A stretch of DNA of 64,000 nt, taken from contig NC_083890.1 in NCBI RefSeq assembly GCF_032452875.1, forward strand, positions 45,010,483 through 45,074,482, read 5' to 3'. The translations under genes and the position numbers were made by a program. Source of the stretch: Bos javanicus (lineage: Eukaryota > Chordata > Mammalia > Artiodactyla > Bovidae). This document shows, one piece after another, positions 33,810 to 45,584 of this stretch (position 1 is the first letter of the stretch; each line of letters begins with the position of its first letter). The notes below the pieces were generated by a model. The model saw only the letters and a program-made list of their open reading frames with translations, ran no database searches and was not told the DNA's origin.

Positions 33810-34575
33810 TCAGACACTTTTGCAAGAACTAAGACGAAAGAAAACATGAGAATTTTTTCCCATCTTTTTTTTTTTTTTTTTTCCTGGTAGGGGAAGGTGG
33901 TAGAGCAACATAGGAAAGTAGAAAGGACAGGGAATAATATATAAATTTTAAAAGAGGCTTATGAAGGTAGGGGATTAATTTGAGGACTTTTGGCTTTTGG
34001 AAACATTTGCCCCCACAACAATTCCTGCTCTCTCAGAATGTGTTACCTCTGTCTGACCTCTGGGGAGGATGGTCTGTGGTCAACGTCTCGCCGAAGGCCA
34101 AAGACACTTGTGTAAATGCGGTGTCAGGGAATGTTTAAAGAGAAAGGAACTTCGGGTCATCCACACTCTTCACAGAGAAGGAGCCTGAGGACCTAGACGG
34201 GAAGTTACCTCATGCGGCCAAAGCTTTAGTGTTAGAACCAAGACAACAACTTTTATCTCCCAGACCTGCCAACTCCCAGTCCTGGCCCATGTCTGAATAA
34301 CCCCAATTTTCCTCAAAAGAAGCGCTTTAATAAGCTAGTTATTTTCATGGATTTCTCATCTATTTTTTTTCCTGTAAATGGAAATGTAGGAAGATGGCTG
34401 TTGCTAGCAAATTAACTGGGGCAATGAGAAAATAAGTTATAAAAATATTGGGAAATCTGTCCCTTTGTGAGCAAGCATTTGGGGCAAGTAAACACAGAAC
34501 ACAGGGACATTGTTAGAATCTCTTACATGGGAATACTGATTGATTCGTTAAATAAATGATCATTTTACTTGGGGA
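33810..34575 (+). other. ADTRP: Probable ADTRP 3' untranslated region
   Basis: This is non-coding sequence directly after the stop codon, with a T-rich run at about 33866-33882 and otherwise no recognised repeat. It ends near the first good poly(A) signal, 740 bases downstream of the stop. The end is inferred from the signal only, and a proximal unconventional signal cannot be excluded. Confidence 0.45.
34551..34556 (+). promoter_or_regulatory. AATAAA polyadenylation signal candidate for ADTRP
   Basis: This is the only canonical AATAAA hexamer I see within 0.8 kb after the ADTRP stop. Sequence about 75-100 bases further on is rich in T and G, partly supplied by a BovB-type insertion. A transcript end has not been shown. 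Confidence 0.4.
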
Positions 34576-34639
34576 ACAATCTGGATGGGAAGTGACATGA
34601 TTATGACTGCTGAGACTGCTTTGGTACGAAGCACTTTGC

Positions 34640-34795
34640 TGAGTTGCTGTTGTTGTTCAGCTGCTCAGTCGTGTCCAACTCTTTGTGACCCCATGGACTG
34701 CAGCACGCCAGGCTTCCCTGTTCTTCACCATCTCCAGAAATTTGCTCAGACTCATGTCCATTGACTCAGTGATGCCATCCAACTCGTCTCATGGC
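34640..34795 (-). repeat. BovB 3'-end fragment with (TTG)n-type tail
   Basis: gttgctgttgttgttcagct leads into the reversed BovB 3' end and stops after about 155 bases. Confidence 0.82.
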
Positions 34796-35774
34796 TTAGG
34801 TTATGGTTTAAAAAAGCTGATTGTCAGCTGATTAACGAACGTATTCGTAAACCTGCTTTAATTTTCCTAGAGAATTTTTCTGGGTCTTTATTTTCAGACA
34901 CATTTTATAAAGAACACAAATGATTAGTGGTAGGTAAACATGTCTGAGTCCATCTATACGCCAACAGACCCATATGGGCTGGGTGAATTGTACTTGGGCT
35001 TTCCAATCTAACATGATACAGGAGAAATATGGTTAAAATGGACACCAAGGGCGGTTTGATAGACTTAGGGAAGAGAGCAGCGTATTCCAATAGGGCAGGG
35101 AGTCCAGGGGAAGACCAGGACAGGCACCAAGAGACCCCCACTCCTCTTCAGTTATGCAAATATGAGCCTTGAGTCTTTTGTTCTGAATCTGGAAACACCA
35201 CCTCCTTTCCCACACCAGCTGCTTCTTGACTGCTCCACACACCTGGTCTCAGCGGGAGCTGAGAAGCAGTTGTCACAGTGGAAATTCTCCAAAGGTGAAG
35301 CCCACAGGGGATCACCCAAATTTTCCACACCCCCCGAATGACTCGGGGCTGCATATTTCTCAGAGTCATAGTAAGCTCCTGCCTGGGATGAGCCTACAAA
35401 TTTCTATTTGTGACTTCACTGTCCCCGGGACCAAATTAAACTCTGCTAGCTGCATGACTGGCCACTGTGCAGTAGCTAATCCAGCTCTAGAAATACCTCA
35501 GAATCATTCCCCAGTGAGCACAGATGTAATCACACAGTGCTTCCTTGACGCTGCTGTAGCTTAGGAAAGGAGAGTAATAGAACACCAGTCATGAACACTG
35601 ATGAAACGCTCCTTAGAAAGGAGATAGTGTCAGCCGCCCACATAAAGCTGTGTGAGACCCTTAGTGGTTAGAGAACAATACGAACCAAATGATAACAATG
35701 AGAAAACTGGCAACAGTATTTGTACAGTGTCATGAATTTAGAGCCACTCTCACTTCCAAGACCTCGTTTTATCT
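34796..35774. other. Downstream intergenic sequence
   Basis: No gene or named repeat. Short open frames only. Confidence 0.5.
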
Positions 35775-35885
35775 TGGTGGTTGTTCAGTCGTTGGGTCAT
35801 GGCTGACTCTTTGTCACCATGGACTGCAGCATGCCAGGCTTCCCTGCCCTTCACTATCTCCCAGAGCTGGCTCAGACTCATGGAC
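35775..35885 (-). repeat. BovB 3'-end fragment
   Basis: ggtggttgttcagtcgttgg followed by a short, diverged reversed BovB end. Confidence 0.75.
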
Positions 35886-37117
35886 TGGTCCCTACCTGTG
35901 CTTATACTCTGAAGTTGCTCTCTCCCACGTGACACCGATTTCGAGTTTGGGGAGAAGACTTGCCTTGTTTGCCTAAACAATACATTAGCTCCATCCTCCC
36001 TGTGAATGGGTCATCCGTTTCTCAAGCTATTTTTGGCTCCTCTGCACCTACTTGCTTGCAATACTTGTCATTACAGGAAGTCAGTTTCATACACTGTAAT
36101 CCCCAAACGCCTGGTGCTGGCATGTGGAGAGTGCGGGGTGTGGGGGAGGGGGGTTGAGGAAAGAGTGAGGAGGCCAGTCTCCCAGAAGGCTGCCTGGCTG
36201 AGCGCTGAGCCCACCCCAAGTCCGGGTACCCCCACCCCAAGGGCACAAGTATCAGAAACCTGAATCCATATCCAGACTTTATTTTCCATTCTCATGTAGC
36301 TGATGGTTCTTTTCTTTTCTTTTTTTTTTTTAAATAAGAGCATTTGAGTAGGCAGCAAAGCCAGTCAGAACTGTTTATTTATAGCAGTGGATTTTCAATG
36401 CTGTATAAATTAGAAATCATTGCTGAATGAGGCCCGCGCCCACTCACACAGGCAGGGCCGCTGAGAGTCCTTTCACACAGTTTGACTGTACACAGTCTAA
36501 AACGGGAGAAAATGACATGCTCCGAGTCAAATGACGGAGTCACAGCGAAACTGCAAAGCAGAAAACCAGCAATTATTTTTCTCCAGCACAATATGGGGAG
36601 TACGACAGGTGCAATTATCCAATATTATTTAACAGCACCGGTTTGTGGTGTAGGGAGAAAATAAAGGTTTCTGTGTCGTGGAGAGAAAAAAAGGAAAAAG
36701 GAAAGAACTTGCCTCCAGCTCCTGTTTCTGTGGATTAAGCTGTGTTATGTAAATTGAAACTGGCCTGGATTCCAAAAAAGGAAGGAAGAAGCACCTGGCT
36801 TCCTCAGCTTGGCTCCCCGGAAGCTCCCCACTTGCGTCACCAGGAAAAAGACCCTTTCCTGGGGATCCTGAGCCTCCTTCTCAGAGGCAGTGGTTCCAGG
36901 TAAGACTGTGTGGAAGGCTGAGCTTCCTGAACTCCTGTCCCTTAGAGGGAAAGCGTCTCCAGCAATGATTCCTCCACCCTCAACTGAATTAAGATGCAGT
37001 AAAAGCGAAGGCAGACCACAGGAATAATTTTCACTCCCTTAATCAGATCTCCAAGATTTTGTCCTTCAGCACACTTTTATTTCCACTCCCAAGCCTTTCC
37101 GTTCTTGGCCATCCAAC
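35886..37117. other. Intergenic unique sequence
   Basis: Includes a T-rich tract (36300-36331) and a CpG-containing, repeat-free block at 36363-36665 that ends in an AATAAA (36660-36665). No open frame with a recognisable domain. Confidence 0.5.
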
Positions 37118-37261
37118 TTGGATGAGTTAGATGGCATCGTCAACTCAATGGACATGCGTTTGAGCAAACTCTGGGAGATGGTGAAGGACAAGGAAGCCTG
37201 GTGTGCTGCATCCATGGCGTGGCAAAGAATCGCGCATGACTGAGTGACTGAACAACAACAA
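37118..37261 (+). repeat. BovB 3'-end fragment
   Basis: gagttagatggcatcgtcaa to gactgagtgactgaacaaca, with an (ACAA)n tail. Confidence 0.85.
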
Positions 37262-37459
37262 ACCTGGAAAGACCTCTCTTCTTCCAGCTATTATCAAATA
37301 AGTTGTCCTTTGTGGCTTCCAACTCTGAGTGTCACTTAGTTCTAAAAAGTTCTCTCTTGCCGGTCCAGGGCAGCGGGCTCTTCCTCTCAACTCCCACCGC
37401 AGGCCCCATCCCGCCTTCTAGGCTCTCCTTTTCACCTCTCCCTCTGGGATTCTGTTTCC

Positions 37460-37665
37460 ATAACACTACGGAATGCTGAAAAGAACATAAGCATCAGAAC
37501 CCCGTCAGACCTGAATTTAAATCCTGACTCCACCACTCAGTATTTATATAGAACCTGGGGAAAGTTTACTTTTCTGAGTCTTGGTTCCTTAAAATCATGT
37601 GATAATCCTGATCAAGTGAGATGATTTAAAGTGATGCATGCAAGTGTTTGGCATCCAAGGTTCCC
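37460..37665 (+). repeat. MIR SINE
   Basis: gacctgaatttaaatcctga, ctccaccactcag, tgagtcttggttcc and ctgatcaagtgagatgattt in MIR order. Confidence 0.65.
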
Positions 37666-37825
37666 TCCCCATTCCACCTCACTTAGCTGCAAACTCCTGG
37701 AGCCCATGTATTTGTCTATATCCCCCATAATGCCTAACTCCATGCCATGAGAAAGTACTGAAAATACATGCAGACTCACTTGAGGATTATTTACAACTTC
37801 CAAATTCTACAGGCCTAACCACCAA

Positions 37826-38571
37826 AGAGGAACTAAAAAGCCTCTTGATGAAAGTGAAAGAGGAGAGTGAAAAAGTTGGCTTAAAGCTCAACATTCAGAA
37901 AACAAAGATCATGGCATCTGGTCCCATCACTTCATGGGAAATAGACGGGGAAACAGTGGAAACAGTGTCAGACTTTATTTTGGGGGGCTCCAGAATCACT
38001 GCAGATAGTGATTGCAGCCATGAAATTAAAAGACGCTTACACCTTGGAAGGAAAGTGATGACCAACCTAGATAGCATATTCAAAAGCAGAGACATTACTT
38101 TGCCAACAAAGGTCCGTCTAGTCAAGGCTATGGTTTTTCCAGTGGTCATGTATGGATGTGAGAGTTGGACTATGAAGAAGGCTGAGCACCAAAGAATTGC
38201 TGCTTTTGAAATGTGGTGCTGGAGAAGACTCTTTCGAGTCCCTTGGACTGCAAGGAGATCCAACCAGTCCGTCCTAAAAGAGACCAGTCCTGGGTGTTCT
38301 TTGGAAGGACTGACACTGAGGCTGAAACTCCAGTACTTTGGCCACCTCATGCGAAGAGCTGACTCATTGGAAAAGACCCTGATGCTGGGAGGGATTGGGG
38401 GCAGGAGGAGAAGGGGACAACAGAGGATGCGATGGCTGGATGGCATCACCAATTCGATGCACATGAGTTTGGGTGAACTCCAGGAGTTGGTGATGGACAT
38501 GGAGGCCTGGTGTCCTCCCGGGGAGGATAGGGAGAGTCGGACACGACTGAGCGACTGAACTGAACTGAACT
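37826..38571 (+). repeat. BovB LINE, 3' quarter with 237-codon open frame
   Basis: 5'-truncated BovB from gaggaactaaaaagcctctt to the (TGAAC)n tail. The C-terminal ORF2 region is open over 37845-38558, with peptides KTKIMASGPITSWEIDGE, GCESWTMKKAEHQ and RRRRGQQRMRWLDGI. The catalytic RT core is upstream and missing. It ends with a small rearrangement (cctcccggggaggat, 38513-38527) just before the tail. Confidence 0.93.
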
Positions 38572-39207
38572 GAATCACCAAATCACTTCCTTCTTTTCCA
38601 GAAGCTGAGAATCCTAGCATGAGATTCACTGTTTCATTTAAGATACTTTCTCCATCTTAAGTCCCAGAATCTTACTGACAATGGTGATCAAATTTTCACA
38701 TGATACTGCAGTGGAAAGCATATGGATAGAATGGGACTTAGGACAAGTAAATTTTTATAAAGAAATAAAAAGAAAGATGAGGGAAGGCCTGAAGAATAAA
38801 CATTGCATACAGGTGACTCTCCAGATTGGACTGTCTGAATGACAATGATTAACCCAAGGAGAGCCCACAGGATGCTAGGATTCAAGTCAGGGAGATTGAC
38901 CTTTAAAAGGTGGGGGGGGAGGGCATCAAAAATAAATAGTGTTTAGCTCTGAATTTATTTTCCTTTAGGTGCCTGCCCACCTCTTCCTCACAGATGATAC
39001 CTGCTGTCATTGAGGCTTGGTCTAGTTTAACTCTTACTTCATCATAGCTAAGACTTCTTCAGTCACTCCGTGGTATGAGTCTTCAGGGATGTTGGAAAGG
39101 GGACTCTGCCACCCAAATATCTTGCCAATGTACAAAAAACCTCCTTCACTAGAAATTAAAACCTTTCATTTTACAGGGAGAGACATATTGAACATAAACA
39201 CTTCTGA
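38572..39207. other. Intergenic unique sequence
   Basis: No feature recognised. Confidence 0.5.
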
Positions 39208-39420
39208 GGCCTTCCCTGGTGGCTCAGATGGTAAGGAATCTGCCTGCAATGCAGAAGACCCATGTTTGATCCCTGGGTCAAGAAGATCACCTGGAGAAGG
39301 AAGTGGCAACCCACCCCAGTATTCTTGCCTGGAAAATTCCGTGGAAAGAAGAGCCTGGCAGGCTACAGGCCGTGGGGTCACAAAGAGTCAGATACAACTG
39401 AGCAACTAACACTTTCACTT
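39208..39420 (+). repeat. Bov-tA SINE
   Basis: Head gccttccctggtggctcaga and B box gtttgatccc, body to gatacaactgagcaactaac. Confidence 0.92.
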
Positions 39421-40207
39421 CTTATGAGAGAAGTAACTTATTGACTTACACTCATCCATGTCCAATTATCAATGAAGGATATTTGATGATTTAAAAGTAC
39501 GGTTTAATATGGCAAGAGGCATGCTTGGAAAAATAAAAATTGGGATATTGTAAGAAAAGGAGCAGTACAGAAAGAGTCAGCTACAGACTCAGAGGACAAA
39601 CCTTACTAATCCACAGCGTTTTATCACATGGCTGCCAAGAAAGGACTGGCTGTGTGTCCTGTGATGCTCACCCCTCCTTCCGAGAGCTAATCTATGGCTG
39701 GAGCACCCCCAAATAGAGTAGACAGTGATCTCAGCCACTGATGGGTCAGAAAAACTCTGCATCCCTTTGAGGAAGCACGGCTGTGACCCACCACACTTGA
39801 TGATTCCAGTCTTGACCAACTGGCTGCACTACAAGAATTTAAACTTGCTTTACGACTGGGGAGAGAACTCACTGCAGGGTTGTCACCATTCTTAAGAAGA
39901 GAGGAGACAGCAGAGACAAAAAGGGATCCCACTGGCTCCTGAAGCAATTATGATGCCTTCAGAAATGCATTTTACATCATGATCCAGTAGAAACACACAC
40001 ACACAAAACACACTTTTAATATGTATGATAGACCAATTTATTTTCTATCCTATTATTTTCTACTATTTGAAAGATTTTGTGATAATTGAATTGATTTCTT
40101 AATACAATAGCAATAGGGTTGCAAGCAATGAGTTGAACAACACTGTACTCCACCATATTGTGGGATTGATTCATTCACTCATTGAACGAGTAATTATAAA
40201 GTGCCTA
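39421..40207. other. Intergenic sequence
   Basis: A short (AC)n at 39993-40012. The end (cattcactcattgaacgagt ... gtgcctactatgtg) looks like an old MIR/L2 3' end in reverse. No gene. Confidence 0.5.
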
Positions 40208-40218
40208 CTATGTGTATG

Positions 40219-40429
40219 AAAGTGAAAGTGTTAGTCACTCAGTCGTGTCTGACTCTTTGCGACTCCATGGACTGTAGCCTTCCGGGCTCCTCCGTCCATG
40301 GGATTCTCCAGGCATGATTACTGGAGTGGGGAGCCATTCCCTTCTCCAGGAGATCTTCCCGACCCAGGGATTGAACCCAGGTCGTCCACATTGCAGGGAG
40401 ATTCTTTACTATCTGAGCCACCAGGGATA
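40219..40429 (-). repeat. Bov-tA SINE
   Basis: Reverse copy flanked by ctatgtgtatg (40208-40218) and ctttgtgtatg (40430-40440). Confidence 0.93.
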
Positions 40430-40440
40430 CTTTGTGTATG

Positions 40441-41750
40441 GCCCTGGCCATGTGCACGCCGTAGCCTGACGACAGGAACGTGGTGGCCGTCATTGCATTA
40501 GGGCCTGGGGTGTGCGGCCTTTTATCTTGCTGCACCCCTGGGAATACAGAACCAAGCCTAGTTTTTCCAGCTCAGTCTGTTAGCAGCTGCTCTGCCAGGC
40601 TCAGCTCCTCTGAGATGCTGACAGGAAGAAGAGAAAAAACACTTCCACTGCGAGAGCTTACAAAACCTTCCGCTGAGGCTTAAGTCTGGCCTGAGCCAAT
40701 ATATTTGGTTACACTTTGGGGATTTGTTTTCACTCAACACTTAATTTTATTAAGATTCAAATGATGAAGTTAGATGACGCAGAGTTAGGAAAACATACTA
40801 TACGACTTCTACCTTGCCAGGAATCTGGTACAGGATTCTGAGAACTCTCAATCTAGGCATGTTTTATTCCATTTGAAAAGTTTTCTAACTAAATCCTAAA
40901 ATGCACTCACGTTGGACATTTTATGTACATGCATTAACGCAACTTGGCCAATTTTTAAAATCATGGAGTTAAATAAAATTCTTTTTACTGTGAAATAAGT
41001 TGCATTGGCACTGCCTGAATTTTCCCCTGTAGACTTCCTGTCATCGTGAACTTCCAGGGCCCTCATACCACCAAACCAAAAGGAAGAGGCCAAGAGATCT
41101 ATCTGCACCCAATTCAGTCACAGCCACCTTGCTCAGCAGTGTGGGTAAGCCTCACATTAAGGGAAAGAAAAGATGGGTTGAAAAATATTCTTCCCAGTTA
41201 CAGACGAACCTCTCCCGGGCCCACCTGGGGGCCATATTAGACCGTAGGCATAGAATGAATATAGGGGTTACTTGTGTGACTGTATCAACAATGATGAAGG
41301 GAGACTTTGCTGTCATTCTGGTGGGTTTAATGAAAAGGCTGTGTGCTCGTTCTGTGGCTGCTCATTAGGACAGAGATTGAGACTACAACTCTAGAAGCAG
41401 ATGTCCAAGGATGAAAGCCAGCAAAGTCTAAGCTGTTTGTGTGTGCATGTGTTTATGTGTGCGTTACAGGAGTTGTGCTTGTACACCTGACATTCAAGGG
41501 CAGCAAGCCCCTTTCCCCTGGTTGGTGGGTGGAGGTGCCAGGGCAGGCAGCAATGCGACTTGTCCTTATTGCCTTCCTGCCTCTCCCCTTTCCCCCTCTA
41601 CACGCATCACGCATTAGTTCACGCATCTCTCACACAGTCACCCTTGAACACCCTCCCCGTGCTAGTGGTCTCAGCCCCTAACATAGAATGTCATCAGATA
41701 AGTTGTTTATCCAGTATCTAAATAATCTTAATTAACATTTAGCTAAAACA
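40441..41750. other. Intergenic unique sequence
   Basis: A short TG-rich stretch at 41437-41466. No gene or named repeat. Confidence 0.5.
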
Positions 41751-41912
41751 AGAAGGGGATGACAGAGGATGAGATGGTTGGATGGCATCACCAACACAAT
41801 GGACATGAGTTTGAGTAAGCTCCGGGAGTTGGTGATGGACAGGGAGGCCTGGCGTGCTGCAGTCCATGGGGTCGCAAAGAGTCGGACACAACTGAGCGAC
41901 TGAACTGAACTG
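41751..41912 (+). repeat. BovB 3'-end fragment
   Basis: agaaggggatgacagaggat to gcgactgaactgaactg. Confidence 0.9.
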
Positions 41913-41984
41913 TCATTTCTAATTTGAATTATATTTACAATACAGATTCATTTATAGTTGCGATAACCCGGAAGTACTACATTA

Positions 41985-42425
41985 CCTACTGAATTAGTTT
42001 CCTCGGGCTACCACAACAAAGGACCACAAAGCAGGCTAACTAAAAACGGCAGAAGTTTATCCGCTTACAGTCCCAGAGGCTGACAGCCTGAAATCAAAGT
42101 GTTAGGAGCGCCATGCGCCCTCAGAAGGCTCCAGGGAAGAATCCTCCCTTCTGAGGGCTTTTGATGATCCTCGGCTTGTGGCCACAACACTCCAATCTCT
42201 TCTTCCGGCTTCAAATGGCATTCTACTTTGTGTGTCTTTGTGCCTCTTACCTTAGAGAAAATCTGGAATCTGTGTTCCAATTCCCCTCTCCTTTCTTGTG
42301 TAAAGACAGCAGTTGTTGGTTTTAGGGCCCACCCTAAGTCCAGGATGATTTCATTTTGAGACACTTCACCGATCACAGCTACAAGGGTCCCATTTCCTGA
42401 TAAGGTGACGTTGTGAACTTCCCAG
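41985..42425 (-). repeat. MLT1-like MaLR LTR
   Basis: Reverse-strand LTR text: gaattagtttcctcgggcta, gcagaagtttatccgcttac, agtcccagaggctgacagcc and agggcccaccctaagtcc. It occurs in the order seen at MLT1 3' ends. Old ERVL-MaLR LTR, no coding sequence. Confidence 0.65.
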
Positions 42426-42679
42426 TGTGCAGTAATATTGCAGAGATGCTGTTCAACCCAACACATTATCCCAGTTTTACAAATGAGAGAACTGAGGGGC
42501 ACAAGTCGTTAGACATCAGATTTTAGCTTTTAATTTCTCTCTCTTGTCTGTCTTAAGCCAAGCAGTCACCAATAGTTTATACCTCTTTGAGTGCTTACTA
42601 TAAAAATGGCCATTTACTATGCATTGACCATGTGTTATGCCATTTACTATGCATTATCATCTAGTCTACTGATGCCTTT

Positions 42680-43043
42680 GAACTGCGGTGTTGGAGAAGA
42701 CTCTTGAAGAGTCCCTTGGACTGCAAGGAGATTCAACCAGTCCATCCTAAAGGAAATCAAACCTGAATATTCATTGGAAGGACTGATGCTGAAGCTGAAA
42801 CTCCAATACTTTGGCCACCTGATATGAAGAATCGACTCATTGGAAAAGATCCTGATTCCAGGAAAGATTGAAGGTGGGAGGAGAAGGGGATGACAGAGGA
42901 TGAGATGGTTGGATGGCATCACCGATTCTATGGACATGAGTTTGAGTAAGCTCTGGGAGTTGGTGATGGATAGGGAGGCTTGGCACGCTGCAGTCCATGG
43001 GGTCGCAAAGAGTCAAACATGACTGAGTGACTGAACTAAACTG
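42680..43043 (+). repeat. BovB 3'-end fragment
   Basis: ggtgttggagaagactcttg to gactgagtgactgaactaaa. Diverged. Confidence 0.92.
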
Positions 43044-43383
43044 ATCTCTCTAGTCCTTCCCTGTCTGAAGGGCAGACATTATTACCCCAGTGTTAAGGAT
43101 AAAGAAACAGGCTCAATGAGGTTGACGAATATGACCAAAAAAGAAAGTTACCCCTGAAAAATGGAGCTCAAGCCCAGCCTGGTCAGTTCAGGTGGCTCCT
43201 TTTCTTTACACCATGTAGCTTCTACCAAAGCTTGCTTCTGTTTCCTCTGTGATGTCTTTCCCTCATGATTAGTCCTTCCTGCTAACTCCTTGAGATCACT
43301 TTATACCCTCTGATATGACATGGGAATGTACAGGCCCCAGGAAAATCACATTATGGTGGAAAACTCTCTTTTCAGAGCTGGAG

Positions 43384-43503
43384 CAGCTCAAATGGCCATG
43401 AAAATGGGTTACATGGACATTGTGGGGAGCCTCATACAATGTTCAGCTCAAATGGCCATGGAAATGGCTCACATGGACATTGTAGGGAGACTCATACAAT
43501 GTG
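43384..43503. repeat. 60-bp tandem duplication
   Basis: Copies at 43384-43443 and 43444-43503 begin cagctcaaatggccatg and differ at about six sites. The period is a multiple of three, and the copies translate to a 20-residue repeat within a 68-codon frame (43320-43526). Confidence 0.93.
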
Positions 43504-43526
43504 GGGAGGTGGGGAAGGAAATATAG

Positions 43527-43762
43527 CTGACCCTTGAACAATGCAGGGGTTAAGAGTGACGACCTCGCCCACAGTGGAGAATCTGTGTATCTTGTATAGT
43601 CAGCCTTCTGTATCCGAGGTTCCTCTGTACTCATGATTCCACACCCATAGATTTAACCAACAGCAGATCATGCAGTACTGTAGCATTCACTACAGAAAAA
43701 AAATCCATGTAAAAGTGGACCTGTGCAGTTCAGATTTATGTTTCTCAAGGTCAACCGTAGTG
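43527..43762. repeat. Tigger/MER-type DNA transposon remnant
   Basis: Left end ctgacccttgaacaatgcag; internal text agtcagccttctgtatccga and agatttaaccaacagcag; right end gtggacctgtgcagttcag. This resembles the short non-autonomous Tigger-class (MER2/MER44-like) elements; the exact family is not certain. Confidence 0.5.
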
Positions 43763-43784
43763 CAAAGGGCTGTTGGAGCTGTAT

Positions 43785-43965
43785 ACAGAAGAGCTATTCA
43801 GTCTTGCCTGCATATTTGGAGTCATCTGGGAAGCTTATAAAAATACTTTTGCCCAGATCCCTCCTCCAGAAATTCCAAATTGTTCTAGGCTTTGGATTAG
43901 GCATTAGGAGTTTTAAAAGCACTTCTAGGTCATCAATGGGCAGCCAAAGTTGGAAACACTGATAT
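43785..43965. repeat. MER5-type hAT MITE remnant
   Basis: gcatatttggagtcatctgg, gaagcttataaaaatacttt and ggcattaggagttttaaaag match the MER5 pattern. Confidence 0.6.
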
Positions 43966-44448
43966 ATGGGAATCCTGTTTGAATATTATTTGGAAGTGGC
44001 AGCAGCTGAGGCCTAGTTGAATATAGTAAGTTTTGATTGCTTTAAACATGACCTGGGAGAGCCCCCGCCTTCTATCCTCACTGCCTTCTGAGGCCCTGCC
44101 ATCCTAGCACCCGGCAGATCTGGAGGCTTCATTGACGGTCTGCTCTATTCGGATGCAGTATCAGAAGTGACTTGGGCAGAGTGCGGGACCAGCCTCTGAG
44201 GGTGGTTCACAGTCCTCTCCAGAGCTTTCTGGTGGGGTCTCCTCACAGCTGCCTGTAGATCTCATTGCGGTTCCCTAGCACAAAGCCCGCCGGCTAGAAC
44301 CCAGAGGAGGCTCCTGTCGGGAACTCTGCGGGCAATCAGCCTTTGGATCTTAACTGCGGCACTGGCCTGCCTGGATCTCCAGCCTGCAGGCCCACCCTGC
44401 AGATTTCGGACCTGCCAACCTCCACAACAGCTGAGCCAACCTCCGTGA
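43966..44448. other. Intergenic sequence
   Basis: GC-richer at 44060-44440. The antisense 140-codon frame (44262-44684) derives from the CA/CT-rich tract and has no domain. Confidence 0.5.
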
Positions 44449-44562
44449 AACCTCTCTCTCTCTTTCTCTCTCCACCTACCCACCCACCCAGACACACACC
44501 CACGCAGACACACACCCACACACCAAGACACACCCACACCCACACCCACACACACCTCCACC
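44449..44562. repeat. (CT)n/(ACCC)n/(CA)n compound microsatellite
   Basis: ctctctctctttctctctcc passes into acccacccacccagacacac and cacacccacacccacacc. Confidence 0.95.
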
Positions 44563-45186
44563 CATTGGCTCTGCATCTCTGGAGAACCCTGGCTAACACA
44601 CCCCTCTCTTCCCCTTCCCAGCCTCACTTCTTCACTCCTTGTCTGTGGCACCCCCTTCCCGCTCCATGCCTGCCCCTCATTCACTCACCCCTCTCTGATG
44701 ACGCCTGCAGCCCCTGTGACTCACAGGCCTATAATAAGCCCTCAGCTTCCGTTTGACAAATTCTCCCTCCTCTCTTCATTCAAGAGTCTCCCCAGATCCC
44801 ACATCATCCAATCAAGGAAACAACAGTCTGTCCTTCCTCGGATGAGTTCATTCAGTGGAACAGATTTCAGAAAAAAATCTAATGCATGAATGTTGCTTTG
44901 AAAATTGAATTCTGAGACTGTTCCACACACGACTGTAAGAGGCCTTGGTGTTTCAAATTTCTCTGCTTTAGGGGCCGGGCTGCAAGGGGCTGGGTGTGGA
45001 CCACAGAGATTCATCCTTGGCACATTCTCACACATGCTAATGATGCTCACGAGGCCATGGCCTTGGGTGTGACTTCCTGACTGAGGTACTAAAGGCCACT
45101 GCCCTCCATGGCTACAGATTTTACAACCAACCTCACACCACCTCTGTCCATGTGACACTGCTTACCAGGTGCACTGGGTCAAAAGG
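44563..45186. other. Intergenic sequence
   Basis: No feature recognised. Confidence 0.5.
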
Positions 45187-45464
45187 AGTAAAGGGGTCAG
45201 GACAAATCCGTAAGCATATGTTCTCCCACCTTCTTTCTGGGGGCAAAGCCCATTCTTACAGCTCAGTTTAGTTCATGTCTGACTCCTTGCGACCCCATGG
45301 ACTGCAGCACGCCAGGCCTCCCTGTCCGTCGCCAACTCCCGGAGTTCATTCAAACTCATGTCCATTGAGTAAAGGAGTCAGGAGTAAAGGAGTAAAGGGG
45401 TCAGGACAAATCCAAAAGCATATGTTTTCCTGCCTTCCTTCTGGGGCCAAAGCTCATTTTTACA
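45187..45464. repeat. 74-bp duplication flanking a BovB fragment
   Basis: agtaaaggggtcaggacaaa begins copies at 45187-45260 and 45391-45464, with about 9 differences in 74. A BovB fragment (45261-45368) and a run of agtaaagg-type units lie between. Confidence 0.9.
45261..45368 (-). repeat. BovB 3'-end fragment
   Basis: gctcagtttagttcatgtct to aaactcatgtccattgag, reversed. Confidence 0.85.
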
Positions 45465-45584
45465 AAAGTTCAACACAAATGATCAATATGTTACAATTAC
45501 TCTGGAGCCTTGTCAACCCCACTTGTGCTTTACCTGCAGACCATTCCACAGTCAGAGGCCACTAGTATCTGAGATGAGAAGAAT

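Noticed and set aside
37845..38629. Overlapping 237- and 244-codon frames on opposite strands as genes
   Set aside because: Both lie in one BovB 3' copy; the plus frame is the element's ORF2 end and the minus frame is its shadow.
44262..44684. 140-codon minus frame rich in Gly and Val, and the 137-codon plus frame opposite
   Set aside because: Both are translations of the CT/CA compound microsatellite at 44449-44562 and its flanks.
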